A stretch of 64,000 bases of DNA from DASYKS01 sp035995205 (GTDB lineage Bacteria; Acidobacteriota; Thermoanaerobaculia; Multivoradales; UBA5704): assembly GCA_035995205.1 (NCBI GenBank), contig DASYKS010000009.1, positions 111,545-175,544 on the forward strand, read 5' to 3'. Of the stretch, positions 1 to 8,168 are shown piece by piece. The translations under genes were made by a program, and so were the position numbers. The notes beneath the pieces are model-generated. The model saw only the letters and a program-made list of their open reading frames with translations. It ran no database searches and had not been told where the DNA came from. Positions within the stretch are counted from its first letter, which is position 1. The number at the start of each line of letters is the position of its first letter.

Positions 1-219
1 CCGCAAAAATTCGTGGACGGGCGACACCTTGGGCAGGCTTCGTCCGCCGGACGGAGCGGAAAGAGGGTACGTGGCTTACCCGGTCGCATCGACTCTCCGA
101 CGGGTCCTAGCGGGTGGAGCTTTTCGTCCGACGCACTCGAGTGCGCGCGAATCCGGGTTTCAGAACCCCGAATCGAGAAAGTGCATGGGCCACCGCGGGT
201 CGGCGCTTAGCCTTTCCTC

Positions 220-588
220 ATGGCCGACGCCCCCCTCCCCAAGGCGACAAGACGTCGGACGTTCCATTCCCCAGGTGCGCGGCCCCGGTCGGCCGCGCGT
301 CCCCTTTTTCGTTTGAACCCGCGCGCCGCAACCTTGGCGTTCGTCGAAGCCGGTCTCGATTTCGCCCTCCGCGGGCAAGGCGACCGGCTGCCCGCTCTCG
401 CCGCGCGAATCCGCGAGCTCGGCATGCGGTGCAGTGAACCGCCGGACGCACGATCACCGCGGCTCTCGATCCTGCAAGCCCACGTGTTCGCCTCGATCGT
501 CGAGCACGGCGAGAGTCACCCCAAGGCCCTGGGCGATCTCTTCGAAGTCATGTACGCCGCCGGCTGGGATCAGGAGCCCGAAAGATAA
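220..588 (+). CDS. small hypothetical protein
   Basis: Open frame of 122 codons with no family I recognise. The first 40 residues are Arg/Pro/Ala-rich and look like non-coding GC-rich sequence. The second half, roughly residues 45-120, has a more protein-like mix, ending in a helix-like stretch with SILQAHVFASIVEHG and DLFEVMYAAGW. The true start may therefore lie downstream, for example at a TTG near 330. There is no clear Shine-Dalgarno sequence before the ATG. Another small frame on the same strand follows about 46 bp later. It could equally be a chance frame. Confidence 0.35.
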   Translation: MADAPLPKATRRRTFHSPGARPRSAARPLFRLNPRAATLAFVEAGLDFALRGQGDRLPALAARIRELGMRCSEPPDARSPRLSILQAHVFASIVEHGESHPKALGDLFEVMYAAGWDQEPER

Positions 589-634
589 GACCAGGTGCGG
601 CCAAATAGCTCGCCCTACCGTCGAGGTTTCCTTC

Positions 635-934
635 ATGCCTACGCCAACCGACCCCTTCCCCTTCACTCCGCAACCGCCGGGTACCTATTGGCGCATCGGC
701 GACGTAAGAGAGCACTTCGAAGCGCACTTTCGCTGCCCGAGCGCGTCGGTCGCGGACCGGTACGCAGTCCAGATCGACGCATTGGCCGAAAAAATGAGAT
801 GTCCGGTCGCCATCGAGGTCACCCGCGAAGAAATACGGTTGCGTCTCGAGACCCAATTGATCAGCCTCATTCTCGTGACCGCGCTCGTCCTCGGTCACGA
901 CCAGATGCTGGCCAAAGTGGTAGACGAATCGTAG
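635..934 (+). CDS. small hypothetical protein, 99 aa
   Basis: I chose the ATG at 635 because a GAGG lies about nine bases upstream and the longer frame upstream overlaps the preceding ORF. The product is small and slightly acidic. It begins with a Pro-rich stretch, then an amphipathic region containing YWRIGDVREHFEAHF, and ends with a hydrophobic run around LISLILVTALVLG that is too short and polar-flanked to call a membrane helix. I recognise no domain. It is followed within 90 bp by the tandem-repeat tract, so it may be the last gene of a neighbouring unit that is unrelated to the peptide cluster. Confidence 0.45.
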   Translation: MPTPTDPFPFTPQPPGTYWRIGDVREHFEAHFRCPSASVADRYAVQIDALAEKMRCPVAIEVTREEIRLRLETQLISLILVTALVLGHDQMLAKVVDES

Positions 935-1020
935 GTTCGGACACGTGAGATGGACGACGAACGAGGGTAATCAACTCGCTCGGGGTGCCGCCAAGGAAGG
1001 CGAAAGCGGTTGGCCGAGCC

Positions 1021-1735
1021 CGCCCACCAGTATCGCCGGTGCGCACACCGGTGGCGAGGTCGCGCTCACCGGTCTCGCGGCTCCGCCCACCGGTGCGCCG
1101 GCCCACGTCTGAGGTGTCGCGGCTCCGCCCACAGGTGTCCCGGCCCAGCACACCGGCGTGCCGGTCCGTATCACCGGTGCCTTGGCCCGGCGCACCGGTG
1201 TGCTGGCCCGTACCACCGGTGCCCTGGCCCAGCGCAGTGGTGAGCTGGCTCGTAACACCAGTGCTCTGGCCCAGCGCAGTGGTGATCTGGCTCGTAACAC
1301 CAGTGCGCTGGCCCAGCGCAGTGGTGAGCTGGCTCGTAACACCAGTGCTCTGGCCCAGCGCAGTGGTGAGCTGGCTCGTACCACCAGTGCGCTGGCTCAG
1401 CGCAGGGGTGAGCTGGCCCGTATCACCAGTGCCCTGGCCCAGCGCGGTGGTGTGCCGGGCCGTATCACCAGTGTCCTGGCCCAGCGCAGTGGTGTGCCCG
1501 GTCCGTACGACCGGTGCTCTGGCTCAGCGCAGTGGTGTGCTGGAGCGTATCACCGCTGCCCTGGCGCGGCGCACTGTTGGGCCGGGGCGAATCATCGGTG
1601 CGCCGGCCCGGCGAAGGGGTAACGCGGCGCGGCCCCTCCGAGTTCCGGCTCAGCGCGCCGGTGTTGCACCCCGTGGAACGGGTGATGCGGACCGGCCCAA
1701 CTGTTCCGCGGGCCGTGGAATGACTGAAGCGCAGA
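1021..1735. repeat. 34-unit tandem array of imperfect 21-bp repeats
   Basis: The tract divides into 34 consecutive units of 21 bp, with one of 22 bp at 1483-1504 (a single-base insertion). Each is built around an ACCGGTG or AGTGGTG core, followed by CTGGCCC or CTGGCTC. In the centre, 1231-1398, the units alternate in two types and form nearly identical 42-bp pairs. Divergence grows toward both ends, as expected for a minisatellite expanding from the middle. Because 21 is a multiple of 3, several frames stay open. One frame reads as heptads such as RSGELAR-NTSALAQ over 1158-1500. Most core differences in that frame fall in the second or third codon position, but the insertion at 1500 breaks it. 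There are no unique spacers. Confidence 0.93.
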
Positions 1736-1746
1736 GGAAGACAGGA

Positions 1747-1977
1747 TCACTGTCCGCCCGGCGTCCTTATCGGATGCCGTCCGGGACCGAGATGGGCCGG
1801 ATTGGGAGTTTCCGCCAGGGCGAAATTCGGCGAGACACCCAGCCGCACCGAAGCCCCGAGTTTTCGCAGCTCGAGCGCCAAGGCGAGCGCGGGCTGCGCA
1901 TCGCCTCGCGTTCCGACAGCCCTCAACAGCGCGCGTATGGTCCTCTCCTGAAAGCAGGCAGTAGCGGCGAATTGCAT
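1747..1977 (-). pseudogene. N-terminal remnant of a GT28-type glycosyltransferase
   Basis: The 76-residue frame contains GTRGDAQPALALALELRKLG followed by ASVRLGVSPNF. This closely matches the nucleotide-sugar glycosyltransferase N-terminal signature (GTRGDxQP, helix, then HxVRLxxPxNF) of the GT1/GT28 sterol and antibiotic glycosyltransferases. The family is about 400 residues long; here similarity stops about 20 residues after the signature at a stop codon, and no C-terminal sugar-donor domain follows. The fragment abuts the tandem-repeat tract, which may have replaced the rest of the gene. It could be expressed as a short orphan peptide, but a functional enzyme is excluded. Confidence 0.6.
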
Positions 1978-1988
1978 ACTGCGCGTGA

Positions 1989-2003
1989 GCCCGCGTAGCG
2001 GGC
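1989..2003 (-). terminator. GC-rich hairpin downstream of the regulatory operon
   Basis: A perfect 6-bp stem (GCCCGC/GCGGGC) with a 3-nt loop lies about 55 bp after the stop codon of the receiver protein. No T-run follows it, so it could be a factor-dependent terminator or an mRNA-stabilising hairpin rather than an intrinsic terminator. Confidence 0.25.
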
Positions 2004-2056
2004 CAAGAGAGGTGCCACCTTCTTTTGTTGATGAACTCGTTGGTAGCGGACGACCG

Positions 2057-2611
2057 TCAGAAGAATAAGCGGATGATCTCGACCAACGCGCCGACAATCA
2101 CCGCGGCGACGATGGCGAGCCAGAAATCCTTCCAGTAGTACCAGCTAAAGGCCGCCGAGGGGATTGCGAACAAGAAAAACAAGAGGACGCGGGCCCACAT
2201 CGAGGGTCGATCAGGTTTGGCCTCCAGAAGCGCGCTCTTGACATTGGCGCGCAACGTTTCGACGCTTTCCTGCTTGTTGATGAACGCATAGACATTCTTG
2301 CGGTGCTGGAGAGCCTCCCTCCACACCTCAGGTTCTTTGTAGGTCGAATAGACGATGACCGGAAAGGTCTCGGGGAGAGTCGTGATCCAAAGGATGCCGG
2401 AGAGGTCGGGCGGATCGATGTTCTCTATGAGCTTGACGTCCACGATGGCAAGGGCAGGGTGCTTCTTTTCGAATTGCTCTGTGGCTTCCTGTGCGGATGC
2501 GGCCTCGATGACGGAATATCCGTCGAGTTCCAGGAGACGCCGCACCGGAGCGCGCTCGCCGGCTTGGTCGTCGAGGATCAGAATCACCGGCTTCCGCTTT
2601 CTCCTCATCAT
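2057..2611 (-). CDS. response-regulator receiver protein with C-terminal membrane anchor
   Basis: This 184-residue protein has a receiver domain over residues 8-125: the acidic pair in ILDDQ, the putative phosphoacceptor Asp in AIVDVKL, and the conserved Lys in INKQ. No DNA-binding domain follows. Instead the last 45 residues form two hydrophobic segments (around WARVLLFFLFAIPSAAF and WLAIVAAVIVGALVEII), so the receiver should sit on the cytoplasmic face of the membrane. A good ribosome site (GGGAGAGG) precedes the ATG. The gene lies 27 bp after the large hybrid kinase and is probably its operon partner, perhaps acting as a phosphate sink or a membrane-located output. A membrane-anchored single-domain receiver is unusual, so the output is unknown. 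Confidence 0.85.
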   Translation of the reverse strand: MMRRKRKPVILILDDQAGERAPVRRLLELDGYSVIEAASAQEATEQFEKKHPALAIVDVKLIENIDPPDLSGILWITTLPETFPVIVYSTYKEPEVWREALQHRKNVYAFINKQESVETLRANVKSALLEAKPDRPSMWARVLLFFLFAIPSAAFSWYYWKDFWLAIVAAVIVGALVEIIRLFF

Positions 2612-2638
2612 CTACCTCTCCCAGAGTGAACAGCTTGT

Positions 2639-5600
2639 TTAGAACAGCAGCGGATTTATCTGCTTTGCCATCGGAAGCTCGATGGCCACGTGAGCGCCCT
2701 TCTTGGCTTCCCTTAGAAGAAAAATCCTGCCGCCGTAAAGTTGGATGATGAAGCTCGACAGGAGACAGCCAGTGCCGTGCCCACCTCGATGGACCAAGTG
2801 GTTGGCAATGGGCTCTGTGAAAAGATGTTTAGCGACATTTTCAGGAATGCCCGATCCATTGTCGTGAACCTCAATTCGGATAGTCCTGTCTTGCCCACAG
2901 CGGAGACATAGGGTGATCTTCCTGGGCGGATCCGGCAACTCTTGCACCGCTCTGATCGAGTTCTTAATCAGATTGTTCACGCTCCTGGACAGCCAATATT
3001 CGTTGACGCTGACTGTGATGCTCGACGTGATCTCCGAAACGATCTCGATCTCGAAAGGCCGCGAATCTTGCTCGTAGCCGCGTTGGCGCTCACGCCAGAT
3101 ATGCACCACCCGGGTCATACTCTTCAAGACCTGGATATCGGAGCGGTTGAGCACGGACTCGGTGGAACCCCTGAAGTGATCCTCCTCAAGGCCTATTTTT
3201 AGTTCCTGCAGGGACTCTGCAAGTTGCAACAGGCTTCTGTTTACCTCTCTGGGATGCAGAAGGTAGCGCCTCAACAGCGCGAGTGCCCCCTTCTGTGGAC
3301 CGTGAGCTCGCGAGAGATACTCCTGACAGCTCACGACGTATCCGCGCCATGAGCTAAGGAGGCCTATCAGGCTGTGGCCGGTCTCGGTGGCTTCAATACC
3401 GAGAATGGCCATCGTACCGGCGATCGTCCTCATTTGTTCGGTCTTGGTCAGTGTCAAGGCTTGGCTTTGGAGGACGTTGATGACCGCCGTCTGCTCGGCC
3501 AATGCCTCGACCAGAGCACGATCGTCCTGGTCGAGAGAGCCGGGATTGCGAAATTCCAGGTTGAGGACTCCCACGACCTCGCCATTGAAGCCGAAGACCG
3601 GAACGGCCAGTTCAGCCTGCGTGCCTGGATCGAGCGGCAGGTAGTCCGGGTCCTGACGAACGTCGGGGATGAACTGCGTCTCCTTCTTGATCGCAGCCCG
3701 GGCGACGACGCCGCGCGCTTTGCCGATGACCGAAAGGGAGCCGATGCGCTGCCGCACGTCCGGCAGGCGCTCGGGAGGAAACGCCGAAACGGGCTCGAGC
3801 ATCGTGCCGGTGAGGAGGAAGATCGTCGTCTCCGTCGGCTCTCCTCCGGCTCCGGTCGCAATCCGGTGGGTCGTCTGGGTGACGATGCTCAAGGCGTTCG
3901 ACGGGTCCGCCGCGGCCCGCGTGGCCACTTCCCGGATGAGCTCGACTCTTCGCTCTCTGGCGGCCGCCATGAGCGTACCGGCAAGCATGCGCGCCAGGCG
4001 CTCCAGGAAGTCCAGGTCACGCGATAACAGGATGGGCTCCTCTGCTGTGCAGAGAAGAATGCCCAAGCGGCTGTCGCCGACACGAATGGCGACGCGCAGG
4101 GCCCTTTCCCCTCTGGAGGCCGGGGCCGGAGACATACCGTCGACGCTCTGGGCTCCGGCGTCCCGCCGCTCCAGGCCGAGAAAGGGATCCTCGGCAGGGT
4201 GGACCTCCGCGGAGGAGCCGTCCAGGCACTGATAGCCTCTCGTGCGCCGATCGTAGAGAAGCACCTGGAGCTGGACCCGACCGTGCGGCCACACGCCCAG
4301 CGCGGTCTGCTCGAGGAACCGGGCCAGTTCGTGCCGGCTCTGCCGGCTCGCCGCATCGAGCGCGTCACCCTCCGCCTTGGACCTCCTCTCCAAGGCCTCC
4401 TGCTCTTTGAGCATTTCGGTGATGCGGAGGTCGAGAGCCGCGCGCTCCCTGAAGCGCGCCAGGGCCGGCGCAGAGATGTTCGCGATCGCCTCCAGGAGGC
4501 GTTGCGAGCTGTCTGGGAAACGACCTTCATGCGCTTTGCGGATCGCCAGCGCCCCGAACGCCTGTTGTCTCGGGTCGACCCGGATCGGCACCTCGAAATA
4601 CGATAAGACCGTGGTCTGGCCGATCGGGCACAGACGGATCCCGGTCTCCTGCAAGGACTTGTGGTCCGGCAGCTCCATGGGGTTTCCGGTCTTGATGACG
4701 AATTCGGAAATGTATTCGTAGACCTGCTCACCGGCCTCGGCTAGCGGCAGAGGTTCGACGGTGAGCCGTTCGCTCTTCTCGAGCGCGATCGGAAACGAGA
4801 GGCAGCTCGTCGAGCTCTCGTAAAGGCACAGCGAAAGGCTCGACAGGTCGACGCTCGTCGCCGTAGCCACGATCTCGGAATACATCTCGTCGGCGGAGCT
4901 TGCGCCCAACAATCTCAGACCGAGGGACCGGACCTCCTGGAGCTGCAACGGATAAAGGTTCGCGAGCTTCGCACCGACGATCTTGCCGAGCTCTACCGCG
5001 GACTGTCCGATCCTGGCAACGTCGCCAGGCTCCAGATCCGCGGGGAAATGGGCGACGATCACCGCCGACGGCTTCGGCTGCGGCGGACAGGGGCAGACCA
5101 GGCAGGTCTTGGCTGCCATCGATTCGCCGGCCTGCAGAGCGAGGCTCGCGACGCTCGGCTCGCCGTTGGTGATGGCGCGCTGCACCGCCGCGAGCAAGTG
5201 ATCCTTGGCTTCGGGAGCAGAGTGTGCCCAAGCTGGTAGGGAACGCGGCGCACCGGTTTCAGGATCGATCACCAGAAGATCGCAGGAGGCGGCGCGCAGG
5301 AAATCGGCGGCTTTCTGGCTGATCGCGGCGATCAGGCTCGCGACGTCGGGAGCGGTGGCGATGGCCTCCGAGATGGCAGCCAGGACCCGTTGTAACGAGC
5401 GGTCCCGCGCCTGGTCCAGGAGCACGTCGATTTCGACCAGATCGGGAGGCTTGTCGAGATACCAGAGCGCGCCGGCGCGCAACGACTTCTGCGCGATCGG
5501 ACGGTTCCCGTAGCCGGTGATCACGATGACGGGGAGGTCGGAGCTCTTTTTCTTCAGCTCACCCAGAAGGTCGATGCCGGTGCCCGGGCCTTCCGGGTCC

Positions 5601-5767
5601 AGCGAGTAGTCGACGATCGCGATGTCGAAGCGCGGGTCGGCGTCGAATGCTTGCAATGCCTCGTCGAAACTCTTGGCTTCCCGAACGACATGGCCCAGGC
5701 TGTCCCTCAGCCAACTCCCGAAGGACTGACGGAAATCGTCGCGATCGTCCACGAGGAGGATATTCAT
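2639..5767 (-). CDS. hybrid signalling protein: receiver, tandem GAF domains, histidine-kinase ATPase
   Basis: The ATG at 5767 gives 1042 residues starting MNILLVDDRDDF, a classic receiver N-terminus; the longer upstream frame is Arg-rich shadow sequence. The ATG overlaps the stop of the upstream kinase gene (ATGA), so translation is coupled. Order: receiver (1-125, Asp in AIVDYSL, Lys in YLDKPP), several GAF-like sensor regions (about 140-800), a helical region with a candidate phospho-His in TETGHSLIGLL, then a HATPase domain (about 910-1040) with N box NNLIKNSIRAV, G1 DNGSGIP and G2 GGHGTG. No membrane segment is seen, so it is probably a cytoplasmic sensor of small molecules or of phosphate from the upstream kinase. 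Whether it really autophosphorylates is uncertain, because the H box is weak. Confidence 0.88.
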   Translation of the reverse strand: MNILLVDDRDDFRQSFGSWLRDSLGHVVREAKSFDEALQAFDADPRFDIAIVDYSLDPEGPGTGIDLLGELKKKSSDLPVIVITGYGNRPIAQKSLRAGALWYLDKPPDLVEIDVLLDQARDRSLQRVLAAISEAIATAPDVASLIAAISQKAADFLRAASCDLLVIDPETGAPRSLPAWAHSAPEAKDHLLAAVQRAITNGEPSVASLALQAGESMAAKTCLVCPCPPQPKPSAVIVAHFPADLEPGDVARIGQSAVELGKIVGAKLANLYPLQLQEVRSLGLRLLGASSADEMYSEIVATATSVDLSSLSLCLYESSTSCLSFPIALEKSERLTVEPLPLAEAGEQVYEYISEFVIKTGNPMELPDHKSLQETGIRLCPIGQTTVLSYFEVPIRVDPRQQAFGALAIRKAHEGRFPDSSQRLLEAIANISAPALARFRERAALDLRITEMLKEQEALERRSKAEGDALDAASRQSRHELARFLEQTALGVWPHGRVQLQVLLYDRRTRGYQCLDGSSAEVHPAEDPFLGLERRDAGAQSVDGMSPAPASRGERALRVAIRVGDSRLGILLCTAEEPILLSRDLDFLERLARMLAGTLMAAARERRVELIREVATRAAADPSNALSIVTQTTHRIATGAGGEPTETTIFLLTGTMLEPVSAFPPERLPDVRQRIGSLSVIGKARGVVARAAIKKETQFIPDVRQDPDYLPLDPGTQAELAVPVFGFNGEVVGVLNLEFRNPGSLDQDDRALVEALAEQTAVINVLQSQALTLTKTEQMRTIAGTMAILGIEATETGHSLIGLLSSWRGYVVSCQEYLSRAHGPQKGALALLRRYLLHPREVNRSLLQLAESLQELKIGLEEDHFRGSTESVLNRSDIQVLKSMTRVVHIWRERQRGYEQDSRPFEIEIVSEITSSITVSVNEYWLSRSVNNLIKNSIRAVQELPDPPRKITLCLRCGQDRTIRIEVHDNGSGIPENVAKHLFTEPIANHLVHRGGHGTGCLLSSFIIQLYGGRIFLLREAKKGAHVAIELPMAKQINPLLF

Positions 5768-8040
5768 AGTCGGCCTGAATTGTGGGGTATCGAAATGAGA
5801 AAGTTTGTTCCGACATCCATGATGCTGTTCTCCACGACGACGGTGCCTCCCATGGCGTCCATGAGGGCGCGGGAAACGAAGAGACCAAGACCGGAGCCTC
5901 CTTGTCGCCGCGAGAACCCGAGCTCGAAGATTGTGTCGGCCTGCAGGCGGCGATGGATGCCGGGACCGGTGTCGGAAATACGGATCTTGATCGGCAGGGT
6001 TGCGTCTTCCGGATCGTAGTGAGTGCTGATCTCTGTCTGCTTTGCCCTCCTGCCCTGACACCATTGCAGCGCATTCAGGATGACGTTGTCGGCGACCTGC
6101 TGGAGCTGGGCCGAGCGGAGCACGGAAGCAGGCACGCGCTGGTCCGGTTCGAAAGACAGCCCCACGGAAAGGTGGCTGGCGAGAAGGCGCTGGCGCTCGA
6201 CGAGACGATGGACGAGAGCGTTGACGTCCACGGGCATCAGGAGCGTGTCCTCGGTGAGCTCGCGGAGCAGGGAGGTCGTCTTCTCCATCTGCTCGGCGAA
6301 GGTCTGGATCGAGAGCACGTCCGTGTGTGCGGCTTCGAGCGTGGCCTTGGGCTCCTTGGCCGGTTTTCCGACGAGGTGCTCCAAGCTGTTGAGCTTGAAC
6401 GCCATGCTGCCGAGAGTGTTGCGGATGTCGTGCAGAGCACCCGCCCGGAGCCGGGACTGGAGGAGCTCTTCTTGCAGCCCCACGAAACGGTCGAACTCAT
6501 GCTGGCGGAAGAGCCGTTGTCCAATCTGGCGACAGGCGGCGGTGACATCGTTTAGCCCGGATTCGAGGAAAGTGTGCGGCCTCCTCGAAAAAAGGAAGAA
6601 GGCATAGGGCTGAGGGCGGGAAGGGATCTCGATCGGCATGCCGAGGCAGGAAGAGAAGGCCACGGCGCGCATGAGATAGGTGACCCGGCGCGGTACCTGC
6701 CGCGTATCCACGATGCGAACGATGCGTCGATCGCGAAGCACTTCGCCGACCGGGCTATAAAGGAGAGTGGCGTGCAAGTCCTCGGAGTCGGCAAGCTCGA
6801 TTCCTGCACAGTAGGGCCAGAGGACTCGGCTCGGTCGCTGCGGATCGTTCTCGAAGAGGACCGCATAGTCTGCGCCGGCGTCACGGCGCGTCTTCTCCAC
6901 GAGATCCCGAAGATCGGTGGTCGAGGGGCTCGCCGTTTGCGTCTTGGAAGGGATGGATGAACCAGAAGAGTCCTGATGAACCACGGTTTCGCCGCGCTCG
7001 AAGGCCCGGAGCACCTCGGCGAGGGCGCGCGGGCCCAAGGGCTTGCTTTCCAGGCGGAATCCCAGCTCCTCAGCTTCCCGGCTGACAGTCGTCTCGACCT
7101 CAAAGCCGGAGAGCAAGAGGACTCGGAGATCCGGATTAAGAGAGAGCGCGCGCCGCGCGAGCTCGAGCGGATCGTCGGTGCTCAACGAGATGTCGAGAAT
7201 CGCCAGATCGCAGGGGTGGTCTTCGAGCTGCTGCAGCGCCTCCGCCGCCACGGAGGCCTCATGGACCGTATATCCGACCTCGCGGAGAAGCTCGGCCAGA
7301 GTGCTCTTGAAATCTATGTTGTCGTCTGCCACGAGGATGTTGAGGATCCGGTCCGGCGGCGGCCAGTTGATCGCCGTCGGCAGGTCCCCTACCGTCTGGA
7401 GGAGACGGCGACGGGTTTTCTGGTCGAGGAAGTCACCGAGACGTACAGAAGCCAAGCGGTCGCGAGACGAAGAAACGGCGGCTTCCCCTCCGTGGGCCGT
7501 GGAGCGTTGCCGGCGTAGAGTGATCCGGCGACGCTGGAGGTCGATCTCGGAAACGACGACACGCACGAGATCCTCCGGCCAGAGCGGCTCCGAAAGAGAG
7601 CTGGCAGGATCTGCAGGGCTCTGCTCGTCAGGGATGAAACCCTCGACTCCCGCCTCGATCTCGACAAAGGTGCCGAAGTCTCGCACTTGGAGGACCGAGG
7701 CATCGAGAGCTGTATCCAGGGGCAGCCGTTGCGCGAGATCCTGCCAGGGGTCCCGTTCGACAAAGCGTAGGCTAAGCTCAACGCTCCGCGTTGCTGGATC
7801 GATGTCCACGACGACGGCTTCGAGGATGTCGTTGACTTTCGCAAAGTTCTCCGGAGACCGAAGCTCGGGATCCCAGGAGAGATCTCGCTGCCGGATGAAT
7901 CCGTGAGCGCCATGGGGCAGCCGGAGCAGGAGGCGGTCCCGGAGGATCCGCGAGACGACACCGCGGACGCGAGCGCCCGGCCGCAGTGATGGCTTGGAGT
8001 CAGAGGGTTCTAGTTGCGAGCCGGTAATCTTGGACAACAT
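5764..8040 (-). CDS. S1-S1-receiver-GAF-histidine kinase fusion
   Basis: This 758-residue protein opens with two S1 (OB-fold RNA-binding) repeats. The first is about residues 20-95 (PGARVRGVV, then AHGFIRQRDLS). The second is about 108-180 (DASVLQVRDFGTFVEIEAGV, then EGFIPDEQ). A receiver follows (about 232-350; ILVADDN, phosphoacceptor Asp in LAILDIS, Lys in ESKPLGP), then a GAF-like region (about 385-520). The kinase core has a probable phospho-His at 537 in LHDIRN, N box DNVILNAL, G1 DTGPGI and G2 GGSGLGL. There are no membrane segments. The S1 pair suggests it binds RNA or the ribosome, or has reused the fold for protein contact. It is the first gene of a three-gene signalling operon just downstream of the minus-strand synthetases. 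Confidence 0.9.
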   Translation of the reverse strand: MLSKITGSQLEPSDSKPSLRPGARVRGVVSRILRDRLLLRLPHGAHGFIRQRDLSWDPELRSPENFAKVNDILEAVVVDIDPATRSVELSLRFVERDPWQDLAQRLPLDTALDASVLQVRDFGTFVEIEAGVEGFIPDEQSPADPASSLSEPLWPEDLVRVVVSEIDLQRRRITLRRQRSTAHGGEAAVSSSRDRLASVRLGDFLDQKTRRRLLQTVGDLPTAINWPPPDRILNILVADDNIDFKSTLAELLREVGYTVHEASVAAEALQQLEDHPCDLAILDISLSTDDPLELARRALSLNPDLRVLLLSGFEVETTVSREAEELGFRLESKPLGPRALAEVLRAFERGETVVHQDSSGSSIPSKTQTASPSTTDLRDLVEKTRRDAGADYAVLFENDPQRPSRVLWPYCAGIELADSEDLHATLLYSPVGEVLRDRRIVRIVDTRQVPRRVTYLMRAVAFSSCLGMPIEIPSRPQPYAFFLFSRRPHTFLESGLNDVTAACRQIGQRLFRQHEFDRFVGLQEELLQSRLRAGALHDIRNTLGSMAFKLNSLEHLVGKPAKEPKATLEAAHTDVLSIQTFAEQMEKTTSLLRELTEDTLLMPVDVNALVHRLVERQRLLASHLSVGLSFEPDQRVPASVLRSAQLQQVADNVILNALQWCQGRRAKQTEISTHYDPEDATLPIKIRISDTGPGIHRRLQADTIFELGFSRRQGGSGLGLFVSRALMDAMGGTVVVENSIMDVGTNFLISIPHNSGRL

Positions 8041-8064
8041 TCCCCCGCGAAATGTGGCGTCGGA

Positions 8065-8093
8065 AGGATAATTAAAAAGCTCCAGGTTATCAA
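8065..8093 (-). promoter_or_regulatory. putative sigma70-type promoter of the signalling operon
   Basis: Reading the minus strand, TTGATA (8093-8088) and TATCCT (8070-8065) are separated by exactly 17 bases in a locally AT-rich patch of an otherwise GC-rich sequence. Transcription would start about 20 bp before the ATG at 8040. This makes the kinase operon independently transcribed, although it follows the synthetase operon on the same strand after only 128 bp. No convincing terminator is seen in that gap. Confidence 0.4.
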
Positions 8094-8168
8094 CGCCATT
8101 CCGTTAACACTCTATGGCCATGTTTCTATGGTCGCCCTATGAGAGCGCTTATCGGACGCCGTCAGTCT

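Noticed and set aside
1021..1735. CRISPR array
   Set aside because: The 21-bp units are directly contiguous, with no unique spacers between conserved repeats, and they diverge gradually toward the ends.
985..1998. 337-residue protein on the plus strand through the repeats
   Set aside because: The frame stays open because the repeat length is a multiple of three. The reading changes character at the one-base insertion near 1500, and the last part is low-complexity antisense of the glycosyltransferase remnant.
5768..6064. N-terminal extension of the multi-GAF kinase
   Set aside because: The extra 99 residues are Arg/His-rich and overlap the end of the upstream kinase gene; the receiver domain begins exactly at the ATG at 5767.
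8041..8168. intrinsic terminator between the synthetase operon and the kinase operon
   Set aside because: I found no stable GC hairpin followed by a T-run in this gap, only the promoter-like hexamers.
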